The position numbers and the translations under genes were made by a program. A stretch of 64,000 nt of DNA, taken from the NCBI RefSeq assembly GCF_041296385.1, contig NC_091014.1, positions 65,232,578 through 65,296,577 on the forward strand, written 5' to 3'. This document shows, one piece after another, positions 48,879 through 64,000 of this stretch; within the stretch, counting starts at the first letter, position 1, and the number at the start of each line of letters is the position of its first letter. The notes below the pieces were generated by a model. The model was not told where the DNA came from and did not search any database. It saw nothing but the letters and a program-made list of their open reading frames with translations. This stretch comes from Aphelocoma coerulescens (lineage: Eukaryota > Chordata > Aves > Passeriformes > Corvidae).

Positions 48879-51800
48879 TAATCTGGAAATTTACTCTTTC
48901 ATGCCTGTTTAATATACAGCCTTAATATCTTACAGAAACTTAAGCAGATCTCTTCTGTTCCTTTTCCCTCTTCCTCCCTTGCAGCTGGCTATAGCCAGAG
49001 CTTTTATCCACACCCTGGTTTGCTTCTCTTTTCCTTTAACTTGGAAACCAGATAATAGAATCAAATATCTGAGATTAATTTAAAACAGCACCCATTCTGA
49101 GTGAATTTTCCCAGGTCCAGGCTGGAGAATTACTTCTCACAGGGAGCTAGTGCCCCTCATAAACCTCGTCATCTTTCACCTACATGCAATTTCTTTTTTG
49201 CCTTTCTCTTCTCTTCCTGTAAGGGTGAATATGCAGTTGTGTAGGAGGGATCATGTGTACATACAGACAGTCATAACAAAGCATTCTTGGTGCCCCTCAG
49301 CCCTGAAGGAGATGAGCAGTTGGGATGTGAAGGAAAGGCTGCAGATTTCATGAGGCACTCTGCCTCTGCAAGAGTTGTTTCCTGTGTACCTGAACCCTTA
49401 AATCTCAGAAGGATAAGCCCCAGCTACCCACTTGCTGTGTGTTTGTGATATATACATTCTCAGTGGGATAGAAATGTTGAAATACAAGACCACAGCTGTA
49501 TTGACTGTTCTCCCCTAAACCAGTCTGATAATAAGGCACAATGGTAAAGCTTTCCCTTCTCAGTTTTCCTTATTACCACGGTGGGGATTAGGTGTTCCCA
49601 TTATGGTTCCTTTATGAGATAATGCTTCATTCTCCACCTTTGGTACTGATTGCTGGGGCTGCGGATGTTTTGGTGGTTAGAGTATGGCTCAGCTCCATCC
49701 CCACTATTCCAAATCTGCTTCCCAGCTTCAGGCACCAGGAGGGTGGTACCATGTACTCTTCTCTTACGTCAAGAAACCACACACATCTCTTTATCTCTGG
49801 GCCTCACCGAGTTAGTCTGCTTTGTGTGCCAACAGCTGTCTGCTGCTCCAAGAATCCCAGTTAAAGGAATGAAGTGCTGTAGTGGGATTTGAACGGGCAA
49901 ACATCTGTTCTCCGGTGTTGTGTACCCTGACAACAGGCACTACCTGCATTTACAGTTTTGCAGGGCCAGAGGGATCTGTTGTGCTCATTAACCCTGACTG
50001 GAGGCACTGCACAGGCCATGGCCGGGCACTGATGTTCTGCATCTCATTTAGCAGTCAGCTCCTTTGCTGGCACAGACTTATCATGTGTAATTACTTAATT
50101 TGATTGATATGATCTAAAAAGAGCCTGGCAAGAGTCAGGGATTTGAACATACATCAGTGAAAAAAAAAAAAAAAGCAAACTTGGTGCCTTCTTCTCCAGC
50201 ATTCTTAAATGCAAGAGTCCCTCCTAATTCCCAAGGAGAATGGGAATTCTCCTAGGCTCCTTAGGAAGTAGAAGGGCTCTACAAAAGACCTAAGATGTAA
50301 GAGTAGAGCTTCTTGTTTGACATCTGAAAGTGTAATACTTCAAGTTTCCTTGAAACTTTATACTGTTGCTGTGTTAGAAGCTTCTTTGCTTCTAACTTGT
50401 GTCTCTTGGTCACAAAAGACGTAGAGAAATTCCCTGTGATTGAATGTTACCTTTGGACAGTTGTACATGTTTAGAGTGGGATGTATTTTTCATTGGACCT
50501 GAGTAGGACTTTATCCAGAAAACTAATAACTATGGAGGAAGCAGATTTATGATTGTTGACCTGTTTGTAATTATTTCATGATCCAAAACATTGCAGCAAG
50601 ATATTTAGCACGGGCTTTTTTTTATGTCAATTAATTTAACAGGTCTTAAAACAATGTTTTCTTAAGCCTGGATGCAAGTACTTGCTCAGAGCTGTGAAAA
50701 TGCTGAAGTGCACAGGAATGCAATTACTCCAGTAAATAGAAGAACTTCCTGTTTTTAGACACTTCTGAGATGACAAAGATTTGCAGCACTGTGAAACTTG
50801 GGGAGAGCCAGGAGAAAGGACAGATACAAGTGAGCTGAAGCAAGCTATGAAATGCTATTTCGCTGCAGAGCATTGTTGGCTTTCCAGCAAGCTACTGATT
50901 TCTCTTGTCCCCAGGAAATTAAAATGCACCCAGTGTTAAACACTGGAAGAAAAGAGTGGCTGCTTGGTTCTGCAGGTCTGGTTCCCTCATCATGTCTCAT
51001 GCTTCATTTAATCATCCACAGTGTTGTCCTGAGCTGACCTCCCACTTGGAGCACTCCTTGGAAGACAAGGAACAGCACCTCTGTTCCCTTCCTGTGCCTG
51101 GCTCTAGCCCTCCATCCTTGCTGGTGGAACAGAAGTACAAGCACCGTGTGTCCTCTCTCTGTGAGGTTGGGGTGGGTGGGGGAGTCCTGCCCGCAGCCAC
51201 ACACCCATGCATGGTGAGGCAATTTCAGTGGCTACTGCTAAACCCCAATGGTTGGATTGCCTTAAGAAGTAAAGAAAATAAAATGAGTTATTTGAAAGAA
51301 CTCAGCTCAGGAAGGTTTTGGTAAGTCATTACATGTCCTTCAATTCTGAGTGAGTGTTTTGGATAGGGAATGTCTCCAAATGTGCCCCTCACTTTGGAAC
51401 AGAGCTATTGACAGTCAAGCATAAAGCATGTAATGGTATCACCAAAGGCTGAGGCAAGTGGAGCTCAGATGGAAGTGACCTTATTAGTAGATTTGCTTTT
51501 TGAAACTTTAGATGACCAGTCTCCCACTGTTTGTGAAAGCCAAGGTTACGACATTTGAATCAAAAGTTTCTTTGCTATTTTAAATGGACAAAAGATTGAT
51601 TCTTAAGGGAAATAAACAGTTTTTGTATCTTACATAGGTGTAGGTAGACTTACTTTATGTTTCTATTCCCCTGTATACTCTTGTATACCCATACATAGTT
51701 TCAGCCTGTACCTTTTCCTGTCAGGGAAGTGAATTTGCACTTGCTGCTCGTCGAAAGCGGCAGAGAGCTGAACCTCGGCCGCTGTTCATGGGAGACTTCT

Positions 51801-53574
51801 GCTGCTCAGCTGTGTTGAATAGCAGGAAATCCTGGAGTGCAGCACAACTCCAATATTCAGTTTTTATTCCATATTAGGAAATATTTCCTTATCATTACTG
51901 CGGGTGTGTTGGAATGATTTCCGAGATTAATTTCTGCGAGCCAAATTAAAAGACGAGGAGGCCTTGCCCGCTTATTTCCCGCTTTCAGACAGACTCTGTG
52001 GGAAGGGCCGAGCAGGCTCAGCCTGGGGCAGGGCAGCCATTGTCAATCCCTGCAGGTGAAACCAGCCTCACCCAAGCTATTTTAAAAAGAATTAATTTCA
52101 GCCTGGTAATGGTTCCTCAGCGTGGGTCGTACAGCTTCTTGTGCTGGCACAAAGCACAGAGCAGCAGCGGGAGGGAAACAAACAGATGGTTGGATGGAAA
52201 ATGGGATGGCTCCTTTCAGAGACAGTCCTGGCTCATGCCAGCTTATGGCATGCACACAGCCTGGGCTGGGAGGGCTTCCTGCTGTCTGGCAGAGGGCTTT
52301 TTTGCCTGCTCTAATCAGAGCCCCACACTGACATTTTGGGATGTTTTTAGCTTTAGGAATCTACCCCAAGGCAGGAAAGTACCTTCCTTCATCTTGAAAG
52401 CATCTTTTTTGGGTGCGTTAAACTCTTCTGGAGTTTAGGGAGCGTGTTGGAGCTGGCTGCTGACATCCCAAAATGCTCTCTGGGTCTCATTGTCCCCTGG
52501 GTTTCCCTGGTGTCATCAGCAGCATCACCACGTGGCTGCAGGACTCGTGCAGTGTTTGTATTCCAAGTCCTGTGTGCCTGGGAGTCTCCCCAGGGTTTTC
52601 TCACAGCCCTGGGGATCAGGCACTGGGAGTGTCCACTCCTTTTGGTTCACGAGTCATGGAGCACTTTCTGCTTTTAGCTGTGACTATAATGGGTGCCTCA
52701 CCCAGATGCCCCATGGGGAAAGAATGACTGAGAATGGCTAAAACATTTGAACATCTTTGGTTTTTAAATAGCAAAGCCTGTTCCAATGGGGCTAATTTTA
52801 CTCAGTTTCTTAGTGGTACTTTAAATAGAACAAATATAATTAATTTTGTAACTTCAAAGTAGCAATGCATGTTGGGGAAGGAAAGGTAAAGGAGATGAAG
52901 TAAATAAACAAAGTAAATGAAATGCTGAAGTGTCTGTGATGCCGTGTTGCAGTCTTATTTTGTTTTCCCTGTCCAAAGGGGGACTGTTGTAAACACTGAA
53001 GGGTGTCAGAAGGATCTGGTCATGGCACTAATGTTGAAGAAGAATCTGCACATGAAATATCTGATTTGTTTTATCTGGCAGGGAGTGTTGCCTCCTTTAG
53101 GTAGCAGATTAAATTAAACAGGGGCTTGTGAATGGTGGAACTACTGAAAATACGAGGAACTAAATGTTTATTTTTCTGTCTGAAATGTACCCCAGGGCAG
53201 TGCCTGGCAAACATGCTGATCTGATAATTATGAACCTCAGTTACGGCAGGAAGCATCGTCCTGAGGCTGGAATGGGAATATTAGGTCAAAACCTATTGAG
53301 CTGAAGGCTTTTTTTGTTGACATGAATGAACTTTGGACAAGGTTCTGTTCTAAGTACAGAAAGCTGTATTTAGAAATAACACAAATATTAAGATCACACC
53401 CCAAGAGTTGAAAAGTACTGGCCTATGATTGACATAGATGGGACTAGTGGGGTTTTCTTGTCAGCCTGCTGCTTGGAGACTTCAGAGTCCTGTAGAGTTT
53501 TGGGTGTTTCTGGAGGTTAGTCAAAAGCTTTGGAATTGGATTTAAAGTGGGTTATAGAAAAATAAGACAGAACC

Positions 53575-54176
53575 CCCCTGAGCTGGGCAGAGCCCAGAGC
53601 CCCGTGGGCAGCAGGGGAGGGGGGATTCTGCCCCTCTGCCCCACTCTGCTGAGACCCCCCTGCAGGGCTGCATCCAGCCCTGGGATCCCAGCACAGGAAG
53701 GACAGGGAGCTGCTGGAGCCAGTCCAGAGCAGGGACACCAAGGGCAGCAGAGGGATGGAGCAGCTCTGCTGGGAGGAAAGGCTGAGGGAATTGGGATTGT
53801 TCAGCCTGGGCAAGAAAAGGCTCTGGGGTGACCTCACTGTGGCCTTGCAGTGTCTGAAGGGAGCCCACAGGAAAGATGGAGAGAGACTCTTGGCAAGGGC
53901 CTGGAGTGACAGGGCAAGGGGGAATGGCTTCACACTGACAGAGAGCAGGGTTAGGTGTGATAGGAAGAAGAAATTGTTTCCTTTCAGGGTGCTGAAGCCC
54001 TGGCACAGATTGTCCAGAGGAGCTGTGGCTGCCCCATCCCTGGCAGTGTCCAAGGCCAGACTGGACAGGGCTCTGAGCAAGCTGGGATACTGGAAGGTGT
54101 CCCTGCCCATGGCAGGGGGGTTGAAACTGGATGATCTTTAGGGTCCCTTCCAGCCCAGGCCATTCTGTGATCCTCA
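53575..54176 (+). mobile_element. CR1 LINE, longest young-type fragment, intron 1
   Basis: Roughly 600 bp: GATTCTGCCCCTCTGCCCCA, CATCCAGCCCTGGGATCCCA, GACAGGGAGCTGCTGGAGCC, GGAGGAAAGGCTGAGGGAAT, then the same blocks as the 10 kb and 38 kb copies to the tail GGCCATTCTGTGATCC. Frames of 197 and 226 codons open on the opposite strand here are by-products of this repeat, not genes. Confidence 0.95.
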
Positions 54177-57100
54177 ACAGGAGGAGGTTCAGTATAAACA
54201 ATTGGGTGGTGAAAATATGCACAGCACAGTTGCCAAACCTGTGCTAGCAGAAACTGTAGTGCAAAAAGTAATTTTCCCTCTGGGCTGATGGTACTTTCTC
54301 TTTCTGTTCCCTCACTGGAACTATCAGCTGTTGTACAGCATTTTTATCTTTGCTCTTTGCTCACCCCACGTACAGCTGCACGTCTCAGAAGCTGGTCAGG
54401 GTATGTCCCACCACATCATCCCGCTGAGCCTTGGGCTGTTTTTTTCATTTGTCTGGCCCTGCCCACTGCCCCTTGGTGTGAATCATGCTGTTATTTGTGT
54501 ATGGTGGGTTGGTTTTTTTCAGTTTTATATATATCCTGTCTCTCTTTAGGAGAATTCAAACAATTTGGAGACAGCAGGGCTGGCGCTCATGCTCAAAGCT
54601 TTGCCGTGTCTGTGCTGCTTTCCTAGATAGCACCTCATTTTTTAAATATAATCCTTGTCATTTTTTTAATATAACCCCTTGTCAGCCGTGGGTTTCAGTG
54701 CCCAGCTTGGTGAATTGCTGGGCTGTGTTGTTGGAAGGAGCCAAGCAGAGTCTGCTCTCACTTCTCACACAGAAGAGCCCCAGCACTGGGCACAGTGGTG
54801 ACAGCTGGAGTTTCTGAAGGTACCCTCTTTATTGTGCTTTATATGTTTGCTTCGTCTTTCCTTTCTCTTTCACTTCCTAATTCTTGGAAAATGCCATTTG
54901 TATACCTCATTTCAGGAGCAAGTTCAGTGTCATGCTGAAAAAAACGGGAATTTTGAAAGGCAGAAATATGTTTCGGTATCTGCCTTTTCCAGAGGCTTTC
55001 ATTCAAGAGGCAAATTCCCTTGGAACGCTAAATGGAAACTTCATAAACTTGGCAGTTTTTACTGTAACAGCAAACTGCTTTCCTAACTGCTGGGCTTTAG
55101 GGGTGTGCTTGGGTGGATAAATGAAAATTATTATCAGTCTTTCTGTGATGTCGTTTTGGAGGGAGGGTTACTCTTCCCTGTCCTGCTGAACATGTGTGTA
55201 GCTTGACATTGTAAATCCAAATCAGAGGCCCAGCAGCATCCTTCTGTGATGTGGGAAAAGGGTGTTTTTCTCTCTGGCAGAATTGTATGTGGGGTTTGCT
55301 CCCCAACTTAAATATTCACTGAGTCCTGAGTAAATCTGTTCTAAGGCTACTGTATAACTACTACACAGGTGGCTTCAAAAAGAAAAATGGTATTTCCATT
55401 GTGTGACTTAGGTCCAGATTAGTTTGATAGTATAGATCCAGCCTGATTTGATACATCCTGTGGCTTGTCTTACTGACACAGCTGTGCGGGAGACTTGCCT
55501 GTGCAGGAGGCTTAGATTCTATCTTCTTATCCCTTCCTGATTAGAAAGCCGTCCCATAAAGCACTGTGTTTCAGGGCAGAGCAGTTTCCATTTGCTTTGA
55601 TTTCTTCCATCTCTCCTCTTTGGAGCTGCTGCAGCAGGTGGGATTGGATGCCTCAGTGATTTTTGCACTCATTTAACAGGAGACTTAATCCAGTAGTCTA
55701 ATGAAAACATTAATGACAGGCTGTGGGACCTGCCAAGAGGTGCCCCAGAGAGGATGTGGGGTTTGGAGTTACCAGTGGTGTAGCAGAATCTGGGTGTGGG
55801 GGTTTAAATGGTGGACACTCCAGGAAAACAGATGCAGAGTTTGATTTAGAGCTGTTGTGACAAATAGGAGTGCAGATTGAAGTTGTAGTCAGTGCTGCTT
55901 GGCCTTTCTCTGCTTCCCAGTCAGGAAAGATCTAGGAATAAAAAGGTCAAATGTATGCTTTGATTAGGCAACATTTTTCTACCAGGAAGGAGAGGACCCT
56001 TCCAACTGAAATATTCTATTCAATGATGGATCAGGAGAGACTTGCTTGGAGACATCTCTTGAAAACTCCAGTTCAGTAGCATTTGGCTGCTCTCGCCTTC
56101 CTGTAGCTGTTCCCTGCTCTCCCTCATCCTTCGGGAACGTCCCTCCTCTCCCTCCCCGCTGTGCTGTTCTCCCTCCTGCCTCTGGTGGCAAGATTTTCCT
56201 CCATTGCTGCACATCCATAATTGCTTATCCCCGTGCTGCAGGTGCTGAGCAGGCATCAGGAGAGCTCAGGCTGGGAGTTCAGCCATCCCTGCGGGAGGCA
56301 CGGGCTCATTTTCTGGGCCAGGCAGCACATATGGCATCCCCAGTCCTGGCAGCTCCTAGCCCTGGTCCCGCGGGCTCAGTGGCTCCTGTCGACTACATCC
56401 GTTTGATGTCTTTCTTCCTCACACTTGGGGATATTCCAGGCCCTTCAGAAAGATCCCTGTCAGCCAGAGGAGTTTTGGCTAAATGTGGCCAGCTGGTTGA
56501 ATATGACCTTCTTCGTGGTCCAGGGAGCCAAAAGTAATTCTGGTGATGCAGCAGGAGTGGAATGGTTCCATTATGGAAGTGGCATGAATTTGGGCGAGCT
56601 AGTAGGCTTGTGAGGGCATTTCCAAGAATTATGGGTGGCACCTTTTCAAAGCATTCCCGTTAATGTGGTGAGGTCAGTACAAGTAGTGTGCTGTCAATAA
56701 AAGGTCCTATTTTGAAGCTCCTTCCTTCCCGCCCCCATCCCTCTGCATCATTTGTTTATAAAGGTCATGCTTAAGGACTGTACTTGATGACTCCCAGCTG
56801 AATATTTTGTCTGGGATGTGGATTTGTGCAGTGTTTGGGGGCTCCTTAGTGGAAGCAGAGACACAGGAGGAAAAAGGCTGAAGAGGTTTTCTGAGCTGTG
56901 GGTTCACATAGGATTTTGTGGGATATCTCGTGCTTCCTGCCAGGTCTGTGCTCTTTTTCATTTACTTTGGGGATGCTGGAGAGCTGAAGGCGTCTCTTGG
57001 TTTTACAGATATTTTCTTTGTGGTGGTTCTGGGTTTTTTTCCCCACAGTGGCAGAGCTAACTGTGGACACTCATCTGTATTTCCCTCCTGTGAAGCACAG

Positions 57101-58204
57101 GGGGGTCAGTCCTGCTGTTCATAGTGTGGGGTGCCAGTGCTGGCATTGGGATCTCCTTTTTACAAGTTTAACAAAGCCCAGTGACATGGATTTGCTGTCT
57201 GGCAGTGCCTGCACTGTGAGTGTAGAGCATGGGGAAAACAAATGAACAGGAAATCAAGTTGCAGTGTTGTTTTATCCTACCAGGAATACAAGACGTGCAA
57301 AAGAGAAATATCCGGTGCGAGAGCGTGCCCGCTATGCCTTAAGTAAAGGTTAATCCATTTCAAGCCTGGGTTAATGCTGCTCTATCCTGATGTTCCAAAA
57401 TGATCAGAAGGAAGGTTTTTACTCTGTTAGGTCATTTCTTGAAATAGCTTAATCACAGATGCCAGCGTGTGGTCAGCAGTTGCTCTGTTTGATTTGCTTT
57501 TATCAACTTTTTTGTATTTATCTTTTCCCACCTATCGAGGGAAAAAGTGTAAAATTGTACAATAAACACAACAGTGAGACCAGTGCTAATTTCTCAGATT
57601 TTGGAGATGTGTCTAGCATGGGGGATGTCCCTGTGTGAAGAATAGAGCTGCCTACTTTTGAGTAAACACTACTTGGAATTGACAGATCTCATCTTTCTTT
57701 AGTAGAAAACTGAAGGGGATAAAAAAATTGATTAAAAAATAGAAATACTGGCATCACTTTGAAGCAGCTGTAGTGCTATTAAAACCTCGTTGTGCCTTTA
57801 TGGAGAGACATATTTTTAATTCTCAGAATTCTGGTGTCTTGTGCACTTCAAATAAACAGCTAAAATAATATCTACATGATGCTATAAAACGCCTTTATTT
57901 GGGACACAGCAGCTGCGTTTCTGGCAACAAATATCCTATTGTCACATCAGATGCCATGAAAAATCCACAGGGTAAAATCCCACCCTCTCAGAGTGTAGCA
58001 GGCAGAATCAAAACAAAGAGCCTGGAGCAGAGTTCAGCGATCCTCCTGCCCCAGTGTGGACGTGCGAGTTTTCTTCTGTATGAAACCCCTAATCAGTTCA
58101 CCTTAAAAGCTATTAGGATCTGCTTAAATTAAGCCTAATTCGGGATTTGTCTTCTGCACAATCCCCTGGTGAAATAGAAGGATTAAGTAAATAATAAAAA
58201 GGAA
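54177..58204. other. Intron 1, nothing recognised
   Basis: A 163-codon frame at 56046-56537 (+) matches nothing I know, and part of it is opposed by frames on the other strand. No repeat could be named apart from the 23-bp duplication. Confidence 0.6.
54635..54684 (+). repeat. Approximately 23-bp tandem duplication, intron 1
   Basis: The unit TCATTTTTTAAATATAATCC plus TTG is followed by a near copy (TCATTTTTTTAATATAACCC plus CTTG). Confidence 0.8.
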
Positions 58205-58533
58205 GCCCAGTGCCTGAAGGGAGCCCACAGGAAAGATGGAGAGAGACTCTTGACAAGGGCCTGGAGTGACAGGGCAAGGGAGAATGGCTTCACACTGACA
58301 GAGAGTGGGTTTAGATTGGATATGAGGACGAAATTCTTTACTCTGGAGTGGTGAGACCCTGGCACAGGTTGCCCAGAGGAGCTGTGGTTGCCCCATCCCT
58401 GGCAGTGTCCAAGGCCAGGCTGGATGGGGCTTGGAGCAAGCTGGGATAGTGGAAGGTGTCCCTGCCTGTGGCAGGGGGTACAACAAGATATTCAAGGTCC
58501 CTTCCAACCCAGGCCATTCCATGGTTCTGTGAT
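58205..58533 (+). mobile_element. CR1 LINE, 3' fragment, intron 1
   Basis: Begins at GCCCAGTGCCTGAAGGGAGC and runs through CTGGAGTGACAGGGCAAGGG, GATATGAGGACGAAATTCTT, and GGTCCCTTCCAACCCAGGCC to CATGGTTCTGTGATG. It lies about 1 kb upstream of exon 2. Confidence 0.95.
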
Positions 58534-59504
58534 GTGTACATATGTGTAATTTTCCAAAACTAACCTCTAAACAACCTGACCAAATGAGAGTGGGGCTGAG
58601 ATGCTGCTCTTCGTGCTTTTCTTCCATGAGGCTCTGCTAAAGTGCTTCAGCCCACTTCCAGGCAGGGGATGAATCTTAGAACAAACTGTGCTGGGTTTTG
58701 TTTTTTTTTTAATCTCCCCTGGCTTTCCTGGATCAGCTGCAGGGCACTCGGAGCTGCCCTGAGATGTCTTTTTCCAACATTAAAAAGTGTTGTTCCAGTA
58801 CATCCAAATTCTTTGGGTTCAGGATGAAAGCTCTCAAGGAGAGCAGACTTTCTTCTTTTTCTTCTTTCTTCCCAGTTTTTAGGTGCCCAGTGACCATGTA
58901 CCTTAAGCCAAAAGTACCACCTGGACAGATGTAGTTTTGTGGAGCAGCTTTAAAATTCAAATATATTTGATGGTTGTTTTTATCCTTGAAATAACTTTTC
59001 CTCTGGACTGGGGTTAGGGATTTGGTCCACTTGCTGTCTCATTTTATCCCATCCTTTTTTTTAGCATCTAGAATTTTTGGAGTTTGAAATTGTCATAGAG
59101 TTGTGACAAGTCCAGCTCTGGGAGCTGCCTGATCCTTCCCCCTCCTTCCCCTTTTCCTTTTCCCTCCCCCAGGCTGGGCCCAGGTCTGCCAGAGGGACAT
59201 TTTCCTTATTTGTGGACAAGCACAGCTGGGTGAGCTGCCCAGAGCATGCAGTGCTCTTTGCTATGATTCATTCTTTGTTTTGCCAACATGTTATTTTTTA
59301 GAGAGTGGGTAGCACATCCCCCTGCTATCTTGGGATAATTTTATTAGGCAGCTTTTAATGGAGTTTCTTATGTCTAAAGAACAGTGCCTTTACTATGAAT
59401 TCTGGAGTGCCTAAGAATTTGGAGCTGGAGAGTGGGAAAGAGGAATATATATTTTTTAAATTTTCTTTTTGAAGTGAGTAATGATTTGACCTGCTCTGTT
59501 TCAG
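58534..59504. other. Intron 1, last 1 kb before exon 2
   Basis: T-rich and C/T-rich runs (about 58697-58712, 59133-59172) and the exon 2 acceptor. Nothing else was recognised. Confidence 0.6.
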
Positions 59505-59515
59505 TACATGTTACC

Positions 59516-64000
<4,485 letters not shown>

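Larger units (their letters stand above)
45133..53574. other. Intron 1, mostly unique sequence
   Basis: Holds the poly(A) tract at 45.7 kb, the MIR-like relic at 48.5 kb, three small inverted repeats at 50.2-50.4 kb, and a CpG-bearing patch at about 51,720-52,000. No exon was recognised. Confidence 0.6.
32206..59504 (+). other. STK38L: STK38L intron 1 (27,299 bp)
   Basis: Bounded by GTGAGT at 32206 and TTTCAG at 59504. It contains the second half of the CpG island, four CR1 fragments, a MIR-like relic, simple repeats and no recognisable exon. Reading frames within it are short and match nothing I know. Long first introns are usual for this gene family; regulatory elements are likely but not identifiable by eye. 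Confidence 0.85.

Noticed and set aside
53517..54222. 197- and 226-codon frames on the - strand
   Set aside because: These are the antisense of the CR1 fragment. The same peptide strings (MGRDTFHYPSLL-like, GHCQGWGSHS-like) recur opposite the CR1 copies at 3.5, 10.4, 38.2 and 58.4 kb, which looks like a protein family but is only the repeat.
56046..56537. 163-codon frame in intron 1
   Set aside because: No family resemblance, no good splice borders matched to the frame; probably chance in a locally GC-richer part.

Overview
The window is vertebrate nuclear DNA, almost certainly from a bird and perhaps a passerine. Evidence for this is a split gene with GT-AG introns, a CpG-island promoter, and many 5'-truncated CR1 LINE copies ending in the typical (ATTCTRTG)n-type tail. 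It looks nothing like bacterial or phage DNA: no dense ORFs, no operons. I found one protein-coding gene, the 5' part of STK38L (NDR2, a Ser/Thr kinase of the AGC/NDR-LATS family), on the + strand and running off the right edge.

Layout. 1-31,150: intergenic DNA with no recognisable exon, carrying CR1 copies (about 3,413-3,667 +, 4,215-4,748 -, 10,180-10,598 +, 22,288-22,452 -), a MIR-like SINE relic and several short tandem duplications. 31,155-31,965: two CR1 pieces in opposite orientation, with a small hexamer repeat between them, immediately upstream of the promoter. 31,966-32,660: CpG island with GC boxes, a CCAAT box, a perfect TCTCGCGAGA palindrome, the inferred non-coding exon 1 ending at a strong donor (32,205/32,206), and a 24-bp GC-rich tandem repeat just inside intron 1. 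32,206-59,504: intron 1 (about 27.3 kb) with four CR1 copies, all in the sense of the gene, and otherwise unremarkable sequence. 59,505-63,458: exons 2 to 5, encoding residues 1-131 of STK38L in perfect phase. 63,459-64,000: start of intron 5.

Functionally, everything supports one gene: a housekeeping-type promoter, a long first intron, then the exons for the MOB1/S100B-binding N-terminal regulatory region (Thr75 visible) and the start of the kinase domain (glycine-rich loop and ATP-binding Lys119). Kinase lobes, activation segment and hydrophobic motif lie beyond the window.

I did not find a previously undescribed system here. The most useful leads are modest: an upstream AUG whose stop overlaps Met3 of STK38L as AUGA, a CR1 insertion butted against the promoter, a 24-bp GC repeat at the exon 1/intron 1 boundary region, and a protein-like 96-codon frame at 23,853-24,140 (-) in the intergenic part.
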